Assembly (NCBI GenBank): GCA_002396665.1 | Contig: DGYJ01000102.1 | Coordinates: 5,437-10,586, forward strand | Origin: Bdellovibrionaceae bacterium UBA5009 | Lineage (GTDB): Bacteria > Bdellovibrionota > Bdellovibrionia > Bdellovibrionales > Bdellovibrionaceae | Direction: 5' to 3' | Length of the DNA stretch: 5,150 bases | Shown: in pieces, positions 1 to 5,022 of the stretch | How the letters are laid out: each line of letters opens with the position of its first letter | Position numbering within the stretch: the stretch's first letter is position 1 | The notes under the pieces: model-generated | Database searches by the model: none | Seen by the model: the letters and a program-made list of their open reading frames with translations, nothing else | Told to the model about the DNA's origin: nothing | Made by a program: the position numbers and the translations under genes

Positions 1-174
1 CCGACATCGCCATGGGTGGCTATAAATGCGGCGGCTGTCATTGATAACACACTTACTCCTCCAACATTTCAAGCTCGTGGCATTTCAAATTTGGGTGTGC
101 AGGGCGGTACAGGGAATGATGAGTGGTCCATAAATCAGAATAAAACACTAACTCAGATCAGTTCAGGTATTTAG
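1..174 (+). CDS. Type IV pilin-like protein, C-terminal end (5' truncated by window)
   Basis: Frame 1 is open from the first base to a TAG at 172-174, giving the last 57 residues of a protein whose start lies upstream. The tail is rich in small and polar residues and ends with the pattern GNDEWSINQNKTL followed by ISSGI. An Asp/Glu-Trp-x-Ile/Met-x-x-x-K-x-L stretch near the end, with a final Gly-Ile or Gly-Leu, is typical of major type IV pilins of delta-proteobacteria and Bdellovibrio-like bacteria, where it forms the last beta-strands of the globular head. The diagnostic N-terminus (prepilin cleavage site and hydrophobic helix) is outside the window, so the family call is an inference from the tail alone. 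If correct, the product is a secreted pilus subunit processed by PilD; in Bdellovibrio such pili are needed for prey entry. It could instead be another pseudopilin-like or surface protein. No clear terminator follows, so read-through into the next gene is plausible. Confidence 0.55.
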   Translation, partial: PTSPWVAINAAAVIDNTLTPPTFQARGISNLGVQGGTGNDEWSINQNKTLTQISSGI

Positions 175-214
175 TTTCTAATTGATTGGCGTCTTCTTTT
201 TGAAAGCCTATACT

Positions 215-868
215 ATGTTGAATTTTTACAAATCAAAAATAGTGTGGGCTCTTTTTTTTTGTGGAGTTATTTTTATATTCCACTCGTACTTCACACGCCG
301 AACTACTATAACAAGTCCAAAAAGTTTAATTTACCCTATTGCGTTTAGGAATTTTACCTTTGGATTTTCTGAGCAAACCGCAGATACGTTATGGATTCGT
401 TCTCTTCAGGACTTTGATTTTTGCGAGCAAAAGATTGCAGAAAATGTCTGCCGTGGCCAAGGTTGGTTGTTTCAAATGTTGAATTTGGTTATCGAACTAA
501 GTCCTCATTTTCGAATACCGAATGCTGTTGGTCCTTTGGCGCTTTCTGTTATAGTTTCAGATATTCAAGGTGCTTCGATGTTGTTTGACAAGTCTGTTGT
601 TAATTTTCCAAAAGATGTGAATATTCTCTATCGCGCTGCCTATCACGCCATGGAAGAAGAAAAAAATTACGCTAAAGCAGCAGATCTTATGCAAAGAGCT
701 GCGCAAAATGGTGGGCCTCCATGGTTCTATGCTTTAGCCGGTCGGCTTTACACCAAAGAGGGACGAAAAGATTTAGCAGAAACTGTCTACAAAGATATTT
801 CCCAGGATCCGAACCTGAAGGAAGCGGCCGAGCGGCTACGTAGAACCATCGACTCCCGTGCTGAATAA
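215..868 (+). CDS. Membrane-anchored TPR-like protein of unknown function
   Basis: I do not recognise a named gene. The ATG at 215 gives 217 residues. The reading frame also has a TTG at 182, but the extra 11 codons add nothing conserved and neither start has a good Shine-Dalgarno. From the ATG, a short positive N-terminus (MLNFYKSK) precedes one hydrophobic helix at about residues 9-24, then RR, which predicts an uncleaved anchor; the orientation is uncertain. The rest is soluble and mostly helical. A segment at about 55-70 contains ADTLWIRSLQ, followed by two cysteines at about 70 and 79. The part around 85-110 (LFQMLNLVIELSPHFRIP) and the later helices (AAYHAMEEEKNYAKAADLMQ, then FYALAGRLYTKEGRKDLAETVY) read as TPR units, where helical pairs usually act as protein-protein scaffolds. 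The layout resembles a delta-proteobacterial family of small TPR proteins of the 'LWIRALQ ... ydlitdLdP.f' type, recalled from memory. It sits about 40 bases after the pilin-like gene, so a role linked to pili or the envelope is possible but unproven. Confidence 0.8.
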   Translation: MLNFYKSKIVWALFFCGVIFIFHSYFTRRTTITSPKSLIYPIAFRNFTFGFSEQTADTLWIRSLQDFDFCEQKIAENVCRGQGWLFQMLNLVIELSPHFRIPNAVGPLALSVIVSDIQGASMLFDKSVVNFPKDVNILYRAAYHAMEEEKNYAKAADLMQRAAQNGGPPWFYALAGRLYTKEGRKDLAETVYKDISQDPNLKEAAERLRRTIDSRAE

Positions 869-890
869 CTAGGCAAATTGTGCTCTTCAA

Positions 891-918
891 CTTGACTCCA
901 AATAAAGACCCACCATAT
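891..918 (+). promoter_or_regulatory. Predicted heat-shock (sigma-32 type) promoter of dnaJ
   Basis: CTTGAC at 891-896 and CACCATAT at 911-918 are separated by 14 bases. They match the RpoH consensus CTTGAA / CCCCATNT at 5 of 6 and 6 of 7 defined positions. The same arrangement and spacing occur before dnaK, which supports the call. The predicted start of transcription is near 925, only about 3 bases before the dnaJ ATG. A vegetative reading (TTGACT, 16 bases, CATATT) overlaps it and cannot be excluded. Confidence 0.5.
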
Positions 919-927
919 TAGCTTTCT

Positions 928-2043
928 ATGTCAAATCCTCGAGATTACTACGAAGTTTTAGGTGTTGATCGCAGTGCAGATGCGGACACAATCAAAAAAG
1001 CCTATCGCAAATTGGCGATGCAATTTCATCCCGATAAAAACCCCGGTAACCCCGAGGCCGAAGAAAAATTCAAAGAAGCCGCTGCGGCCTATGAAATTTT
1101 AGGTAATGCTGAAAAGAAAGCTAAATATGATCGCTTCGGTCACCAGGCTTTTCAGCAAGGTGGTGGTCAGGGTTTTCAAAATATGGACGATATTTTTTCA
1201 AGCTTTGGGGATATCTTTGGTGACTTTTTCGGTGGTGGCATGGGCGGCGGTGGGTCGCGTTCGCGCAGATCTTCGGGGCCCCGCCGTGGGGCCGATCTTC
1301 GCTACATGGCCGAGATCGATCTGAAAGATGTCTTGAACGGCCTTGAAAAAGAAATCGAATTTGAAACCGAAGACTCATGCAAAAACTGCAGTGGAACCGG
1401 TGCTGACAAAAACTCTAAAGTTGAAACCTGCGGAACCTGTGGTGGTTCGGGTCAGGTGATTGCGCGCCAAGGTTTTTTCACCATGGCGACAACCTGTCCA
1501 AATTGCCAAGGAGCTGGTCAATCCATCAAAAATCCATGCAAGCCCTGCAAGGGTTCGGGCCGTGTCGCCTTGGCTAGAAAAATTAGGGTCACTATTCCGC
1601 CTGGTGTTGATACCGGGACACGGCTTCGTGTGACGGGTGAAGGAGAGGGTGGTTTAAAAGGTGGCCCCGCCGGCGATCTTTATGTTGAAGTTCGGGTTAA
1701 AGATCACGAATCCTTCGAGCGTGATGGTGATCACTTAGCAGCAAGTCTTAATGTCGACTACGTAAAAATGATTCTGGGTGGCGAGGTCGAGGTCGAAACT
1801 TTATCAGGAAAACACAAGGTGCAGATCCCAAAAGGTGCACAGCCCGGGGATGCGTTGAAGCTTTCAGGACAAGGTTTGCCAAGTTTGCGTGGGTCACGCC
1901 GCGGAGATATCTACTTCGAATTGCAAGCGAAATTCCCTAAAAAAGTCACAGGTGACGAGGAGAAATTACTTAAACAGATCCAGCAGTTAAAGGGCGAGGA
2001 CTCAAGTAGTGGTTTAGGGTCTTTTTTTAAGCGCAAGCCTTGA
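928..2043 (+). CDS. dnaJ: Chaperone protein DnaJ (Hsp40), full-length class A
   Basis: Cytosolic J-domain co-chaperone that delivers unfolded clients to DnaK and stimulates its ATP hydrolysis. The 371 residues match the usual length (about 376 in E. coli). The J domain is residues 5-70 with the catalytic HPD at 34-36. The Gly/Phe region (about 76-122) carries DDIF and DIF motifs at 87-98 and a GGGMGGGGS run. Four zinc-binding CxxCxGxG motifs are intact: CKNCSGTG 151-158, CGTCGGSG 168-175, CPNCQGAG 190-197 and CKPCKGSG 204-211. Two C-terminal client-binding beta domains follow (about 215-340), including VTIPPGVDTG and the IPKGAQPGD loop, then a short dimerisation tail. The start is fixed by the conserved RDYYEVLGV at residues 5-13. 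The ATG has no Shine-Dalgarno, and a sigma-32-like promoter ends about 9 bases before it, suggesting a leaderless message. It lies upstream of dnaK rather than downstream, the reverse of the common order. Nothing appears truncated. Confidence 0.98.
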   Translation: MSNPRDYYEVLGVDRSADADTIKKAYRKLAMQFHPDKNPGNPEAEEKFKEAAAAYEILGNAEKKAKYDRFGHQAFQQGGGQGFQNMDDIFSSFGDIFGDFFGGGMGGGGSRSRRSSGPRRGADLRYMAEIDLKDVLNGLEKEIEFETEDSCKNCSGTGADKNSKVETCGTCGGSGQVIARQGFFTMATTCPNCQGAGQSIKNPCKPCKGSGRVALARKIRVTIPPGVDTGTRLRVTGEGEGGLKGGPAGDLYVEVRVKDHESFERDGDHLAASLNVDYVKMILGGEVEVETLSGKHKVQIPKGAQPGDALKLSGQGLPSLRGSRRGDIYFELQAKFPKKVTGDEEKLLKQIQQLKGEDSSSGLGSFFKRKP

Positions 2044-2066
2044 CGGATTTTAAATCCGCCCCACAT
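2039..2066 (+). promoter_or_regulatory. Predicted heat-shock (sigma-32 type) promoter of dnaK
   Basis: CTTGAC at 2039-2044 and CCCCACAT at 2059-2066 are 14 bases apart. They match CTTGAA / CCCCATNT at 5 of 6 and 6 of 7 defined positions, with the spacing used by sigma-32. The -35 element overlaps the dnaJ stop codon (TGA at 2041-2043). Transcription would start near 2073, giving a leader of about 65 bases before the dnaK ATG. dnaK can therefore be expressed independently of dnaJ, and also by read-through because no terminator lies between them. Confidence 0.65.
2044..2058 (+). promoter_or_regulatory. Perfect 15-bp dyad inside the dnaK promoter spacer (candidate operator)
   Basis: CGGATTT at 2044-2050 is mirrored by AAATCCG at 2052-2058 around a single T. 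The dyad begins at the last base of the -35 element and ends immediately before the -10 element. It has no T-tract and a one-base loop, so it is a poor terminator. A dimeric repressor bound here would occlude RNA polymerase. It is not the CIRCE sequence (TTAGCACTC-N9-GAGTGCTAA), so HrcA is not the obvious binder. Function is inferred from position and symmetry only. Confidence 0.45.
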
Positions 2067-2122
2067 TGTCAGTGTAGTTAAGGAATTAAAAAAATTGTTT
2101 TTTGTCAGTTTTAAAAAATAAA

Positions 2123-2130
2123 AAGAGGAG
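2123..2130 (+). promoter_or_regulatory. Strong ribosome binding site of dnaK
   Basis: AAGAGGAG ends 7 bases before the ATG at 2138. It decides the start codon: an in-frame TTG at 2102 would lengthen the protein by 12 residues, but it lies upstream of this site and the conserved DnaK N-terminus (MGKIIGI) begins at 2138. Confidence 0.9.
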
Positions 2131-2137
2131 TCTTAAA

Positions 2138-4057
2138 ATGGGAAAAATCATCGGTATCGAATTAGGGACGACAAACTCCTGTGTTTCGATCATGGAGGGC
2201 GGAGAGCCTAAAGTTCTAGTGAACGAAGAAGGTTCGCGCACCACACCTTCGGTTGTGGCCTACACAAAAGACGGTGAACGCCTTGTGGGTCAGATTGCGA
2301 AGCGTCAAGCTGTTACTAATCCTGAAAACACAATCTATTCTGCGAAACGTTTTATCGGTCGCAGATTTTCTGAGGTTTCTGACGAAATTAAACTTGTGCC
2401 CTACAATGTTGTCGAAAAAGGCAATGACTGTGCATTTAAAATTAAAGACAAAATGATTTCTCCGGAAGAGATCGGCGCCGGTGTTTTGGCCAAACTTAAA
2501 AAAGTAGCCGAAGATTATTTGGGCGAAGAAGTAAAAGAAGCCGTTATTACGGTTCCTGCTTACTTCAACGATGCTCAAAGGCAAGCAACAAAAGATGCTG
2601 GTCGTATTGCTGGTCTTGAAGTGAAACGTATCATCAACGAACCAACTGCAGCTGCCTTGGCCTACGGCCTTGATAAAAAGAAAAACGAAAAAATCGTGAT
2701 CTACGATTTCGGGGGCGGAACATTTGACGTGTCCATTCTTGAAGTCGGTGATGGTGTTGTCGAGGTTCGCTCGACAAATGGGGATACTCACTTGGGTGGT
2801 GATAACTTCGATACCCGTATCCTTGAATGGTTGATCGCAGAATTTAAAAAAGACCAGGGCGTTGATCTTAAAAATGATAAAATGGCCTTGCAGCGTTTAA
2901 AAGAAGCTGCGGAAAAAGCGAAAATCGAGCTTTCATCTTCACAAGAGACTGAAATCAATTTGCCATTCATCACTGCTGACCAATCTGGTCCTAAGCATTT
3001 GCAAATTAAACTTTCACGCGCAAAATTCGAACAAATGGTTGAAGACCTTGTGAAGCGTTCGATCGAGCCTTGCAAAAAAGCCCTTGAAGATGCGGGCCTT
3101 AAAACAACTGAAATTGACGAAGTTGTTCTTGTGGGTGGATCGACTCGTGTTCCAGCAATTCAAAAAGCAGTGAAGGATTTCTTCGGTAAAGAACCGAACA
3201 GAACAGTAAATCCAGATGAAGTTGTGGCCATTGGTGCTGCGGTTCAAGGTGGTGTGTTAGCTGGTGATGTGAAAGATGTCTTGTTGTTGGATGTGACACC
3301 ATTGTCTTTGGGTATCGAAACTTTGGGTGGTGTTATGACCACTTTGATCGAAAGAAATACAACGATCCCAACGAAAAAATCGCAAATCTTTTCAACAGCG
3401 GCAGATAACCAACCAGCAGTGGATATCCATGTCTTGCAAGGTGAGCGTAAAATGTCTGCGGATAATAAAACCCTTGGTCGTTTCGAGTTGCTAGGTATTC
3501 CACCAGCTCCTCGTGGCACGCCACAGGTTGAAGTGACTTTCGATTTGGATGCGAATGGGATCTTGAATGTGTCTGCAAAAGATATGTCTTCAGGGAAATC
3601 CCAACAAATCAAAATCACTTCACAAAGTGGTTTGACAGAGGAAGAAATTAAAAAAGCAGTTAAAGATGCTGAAATGCGTGCCGAAGAAGATAAAGAAAAA
3701 GCCGAGGCTGTGTCTGCTCGAAACAACTTGGACAATTTGATTTATCAGACTGAAAAAATGGCCAAGGATTCAGCGGCCCAATTGGGTGATGCTGAAGTGA
3801 AAAAAGCCAACGATGCTGCTGCAGAAGCCCGCAAGGTTTTGGATAACAAAACGGCTGCCCCTGCAGAATTGAAAGCTGCTTTTGATAAACTTCAAGCCTT
3901 CACTCATGCCATGACCAGCGAATTGTATAAAAAACAATCGGCCCAACCAGGTGCTGAGGGCGCAGCGGGAACGGGTGGCACAGGTGGTGAATCCACTGGT
4001 GCTGATAAAAAAGACGGCGATGATGTGATTGATGCAGACTACAAGGATGTTAATTAA
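2138..4057 (+). CDS. dnaK: Chaperone protein DnaK (Hsp70)
   Basis: ATP-driven cytosolic chaperone that binds exposed hydrophobic peptides and works with DnaJ and GrpE in folding, disaggregation and heat-shock control. The 639 residues equal the usual bacterial length (638 in E. coli). The nucleotide-binding domain spans about 1-380. It has the phosphate-1 loop GIELGTTNSC at 6-15, catalytic Lys70 (YSAKRFIGR), Glu168 in IINEPTAAALAYG, the phosphate-2 motif YDFGGGTFDVS at 189-199 with the autophosphorylation-type Thr195, and the adenosine motif VVLVGGSTRVP at 329-339. The interdomain linker VLLLDVTPLSLG (381-392) leads into the substrate-binding beta sandwich (to about 500), the alpha-helical lid (about 500-600) and a Gly/Ala/Thr-rich flexible tail. 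The tail ends in DDVIDADYKDVN, the conserved C-terminal motif of bacterial DnaK. One oddity is residue 8, which is Glu (codon GAA) where almost all Hsp70s have Asp. It is expressed from a sigma-32-like promoter at the dnaJ stop codon and is followed by an intrinsic terminator. Confidence 0.99.
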   Translation: MGKIIGIELGTTNSCVSIMEGGEPKVLVNEEGSRTTPSVVAYTKDGERLVGQIAKRQAVTNPENTIYSAKRFIGRRFSEVSDEIKLVPYNVVEKGNDCAFKIKDKMISPEEIGAGVLAKLKKVAEDYLGEEVKEAVITVPAYFNDAQRQATKDAGRIAGLEVKRIINEPTAAALAYGLDKKKNEKIVIYDFGGGTFDVSILEVGDGVVEVRSTNGDTHLGGDNFDTRILEWLIAEFKKDQGVDLKNDKMALQRLKEAAEKAKIELSSSQETEINLPFITADQSGPKHLQIKLSRAKFEQMVEDLVKRSIEPCKKALEDAGLKTTEIDEVVLVGGSTRVPAIQKAVKDFFGKEPNRTVNPDEVVAIGAAVQGGVLAGDVKDVLLLDVTPLSLGIETLGGVMTTLIERNTTIPTKKSQIFSTAADNQPAVDIHVLQGERKMSADNKTLGRFELLGIPPAPRGTPQVEVTFDLDANGILNVSAKDMSSGKSQQIKITSQSGLTEEEIKKAVKDAEMRAEEDKEKAEAVSARNNLDNLIYQTEKMAKDSAAQLGDAEVKKANDAAAEARKVLDNKTAAPAELKAAFDKLQAFTHAMTSELYKKQSAQPGAEGAAGTGGTGGESTGADKKDGDDVIDADYKDVN

Positions 4058-4112
4058 AAACGGAGTTGTCGAATCGAAGCTTTCGCAGAGAGCGAAGTAA
4101 AATAGAAAAACC

Positions 4113-4146
4113 AAAAAAAGCCCGCGCAAATTGCGTGGGCTTTTTT
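4113..4146 (+). terminator. Intrinsic terminator after dnaK
   Basis: GCCCGCGC (4120-4127) pairs with GCGTGGGC (4133-4140) across the loop AAATT, with one G-U pair. It is followed by TTTTTT at 4141-4146. A matching run of seven A at 4113-4119 extends the stem and would provide a U-tract on the other strand, so it may work in both directions. It separates the chaperone block from the toxin-antitoxin operon. Confidence 0.9.
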
Positions 4147-4258
4147 ATTGCATAAGATGGCCAATGATTCCCAAGCAATAGTTCGTCGAAGTCGACAATT
4201 CAGGATTGGCCTAAGGGCCGGAGAAGCGTCTGATTATGAGACAAATATTTAGACTTGC
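4147..4258. other. Non-coding gap between dnaK terminator and vapBC promoter
   Basis: I see no convincing gene here. It holds an inverted repeat GGCCAAT (4159-4165) / ATTGGCC (4205-4211), a small dyad GTCGA-AG-TCGAC (4185-4196), and a 31-codon open frame (ATG 4157, stop ending 4252) without a ribosome binding site. The frame is too short to separate from chance. The stretch may be the left junction of the inserted toxin-antitoxin module. Confidence 0.5.
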
Positions 4259-4287
4259 TTGCAATTTGAATATGTATTCTATATAAT
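4259..4287 (+). promoter_or_regulatory. Vegetative promoter of the vapBC-type operon
   Basis: TTGCAA (4259-4264) and a consensus TATAAT (4282-4287) are separated by exactly 17 bases. The predicted transcription start is about 4294, giving a leader of about 25 bases before the antitoxin ATG. Two palindromic operators overlap it, one inside the spacer and one across the start site. Confidence 0.8.
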
Positions 4288-4301
4288 ATGAATATATATT
4301 C
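4268..4301 (+). promoter_or_regulatory. Tandem palindromic operators of the toxin-antitoxin promoter
   Basis: GAATATGTATTC (4268-4279) and GAATATATATTC (4290-4301) are identical at 11 of 12 bases. Each is a dyad with GAATA/TATTC arms, and the second extends to a perfect 14-bp palindrome at 4289-4302. Their centres lie 22 bp apart, close to two helical turns, so bound dimers would sit on the same DNA face. This is the usual arrangement for autorepression by ribbon-helix-helix antitoxins alone or with their toxin. The left copy sits between -35 and -10 and the right copy covers the predicted start site. Confidence 0.8.
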
Positions 4302-4318
4302 ACATTAAGGCGGTCAAA

Positions 4319-4558
4319 ATGAAAACCAGTATAATTTTGGATGATAGGGTCTTTGAAGAGGCCAAGAAAGAATCTATGAAGACAGGACTGTCATTAAGTG
4401 AAGTTGTTAGTCATTGGGCTTCTTTAGGAAGAGAGGTCTGGCTTCAGAAAAAAAAACTGAAGGTCAAAGTCTTTAAACCCATTGATCTTGGACCTGAAAA
4501 AATTGACATCAAAAATCGAAAAGATTGGATGCAGGAGTTAGATGATGACGGCAATTGA
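4319..4558 (+). CDS. Ribbon-helix-helix antitoxin (VapB-like)
   Basis: A 79-residue antitoxin partner of the following PIN-domain toxin. Residues 2-8 (KTSIILD) form the expected DNA-contacting beta strand. Residues 9-21 (DRVFEEAKKESMK) form helix A, and after the TGLSLSE turn residues 25-40 form helix B, which together make the MetJ/Arc/CopG fold. The charged, less ordered tail from about 44 to 79, ending in ELDDDGN, would wrap the toxin and block its active site. The start has a Shine-Dalgarno-like AAGGCGG at 4307-4313 with suitable spacing. The 3' end overlaps the toxin gene by 14 bases (17 if the earlier toxin ATG is used), the classic sign of translational coupling. The protein is expected to repress its own promoter through the two GAATAT-type palindromes just upstream. 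Assignment as VapB rests on the fold and on the PIN toxin partner; no specific family member was recognised. Confidence 0.85.
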   Translation: MKTSIILDDRVFEEAKKESMKTGLSLSEVVSHWASLGREVWLQKKKLKVKVFKPIDLGPEKIDIKNRKDWMQELDDDGN

Positions 4559-4976
4559 TACAAATATTCTTGTTGGTCTAATTGTTTCAAGCTCACGATT
4601 TCATGTTGAAGTCGTTAACGGGGTTGGCAATATTGAAGACGAGCTTTGTACAACCTCGACAAATATTGGCGAAGTTCTTCGGTTATTAACCCATCCCAAG
4701 GTGTTCCAAAAGCCCATTGAGCTAGAAAAGGCTGTGACGACATTAGGCGAACTGTTAGCGGCCTATGATATTCGTATTTTAGATGAAGATATCGACTGGT
4801 GGAAGAGTTTGATTGAAGTTGAAAAAAACAATCGAGGACTTCGAGGAAATGAAATTTTCGATGCGAAGATAGCAATATGTTTGCGTCAACATGGTGTGAA
4901 AAGGCTTTACACTTTAGATTCTGACTTTAAAAAGTATCCATTTTTACAATGTATTAAGCCGTTAACTTCCATCTAA
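4545..4976 (+). CDS. PIN-domain ribonuclease toxin (VapC-like)
   Basis: A 143-residue VapC-type toxin. PIN proteins are Mg2+-dependent RNases, and characterised VapCs cut tRNA or the 23S rRNA sarcin-ricin loop, halting translation. The acidic quartet is visible: Asp5 in TAIDTNIL, Glu43 in STNIGEVLRLLTH, Asp106 in NEIFDAKIA, and Asp125 (or Asp127) in LYTLDSDF. The C-terminal TLDSDFKKYPFLQCIKPL is the usual closing strand of the fold. The length is normal and all catalytic residues are present, so the toxin is probably active and needs its antitoxin. Two adjacent ATGs (4542 and 4545) are possible. I chose 4545 because AGGAG at 4533-4537 is then 7 bases away instead of 4, and the protein begins directly with the conserved MTAIDTN. 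The gene overlaps the antitoxin and has no terminator of its own that I can see. The RNA target cannot be told from sequence. Confidence 0.9.
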   Translation: MTAIDTNILVGLIVSSSRFHVEVVNGVGNIEDELCTTSTNIGEVLRLLTHPKVFQKPIELEKAVTTLGELLAAYDIRILDEDIDWWKSLIEVEKNNRGLRGNEIFDAKIAICLRQHGVKRLYTLDSDFKKYPFLQCIKPLTSI

Positions 4977-4987
4977 AGCGCCGCTTC

Positions 4988-5017
4988 TTGTGCTTTGTTT
5001 AAAAGCGCGTCTAGAAT
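4988..5017 (+). promoter_or_regulatory. Weak candidate promoter of acs
   Basis: TTGTGC (4988-4993) and TAGAAT (5012-5017) are 18 bases apart. The -10 matches the consensus at 5 of 6 positions and the -35 at only 3 of 6. The start site would be around 5023-5024, at the acs ATG itself. This is a suggestion only. Confidence 0.25.
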
Positions 5018-5022
5018 AAGAC

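Noticed and set aside
182..214. TTG start that would lengthen the TPR protein by 11 residues
   Set aside because: No Shine-Dalgarno, and the ATG at 215 gives a normal positively charged N-terminus directly before the membrane helix.
2102..2137. TTG start adding 12 residues to DnaK
   Set aside because: It lies upstream of the strong ribosome binding site at 2123-2130, and the family N-terminus begins at 2138.
4080..4097. Small hairpin TTCGC-AGAGA-GCGAA just after dnaK
   Set aside because: Only five base pairs and no T-tract; the real terminator is the stronger hairpin at 4113-4146.
2216..4129. Long minus-strand open frames opposite dnaK
   Set aside because: They are shadows of the dnaK codon pattern, with low-complexity translations and no recognisable domain or ribosome binding site.
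4157..4252. 31-codon open frame after the dnaK terminator
   Set aside because: No ribosome binding site or promoter and no recognisable similarity; this length is expected by chance.
4975..5008. AAAGCGC direct repeat (4975-4981 and 5002-5008) between toxin and acs
   Set aside because: Only 7 bp, with no partner on the left side of the cassette, so not supported as an insertion scar.
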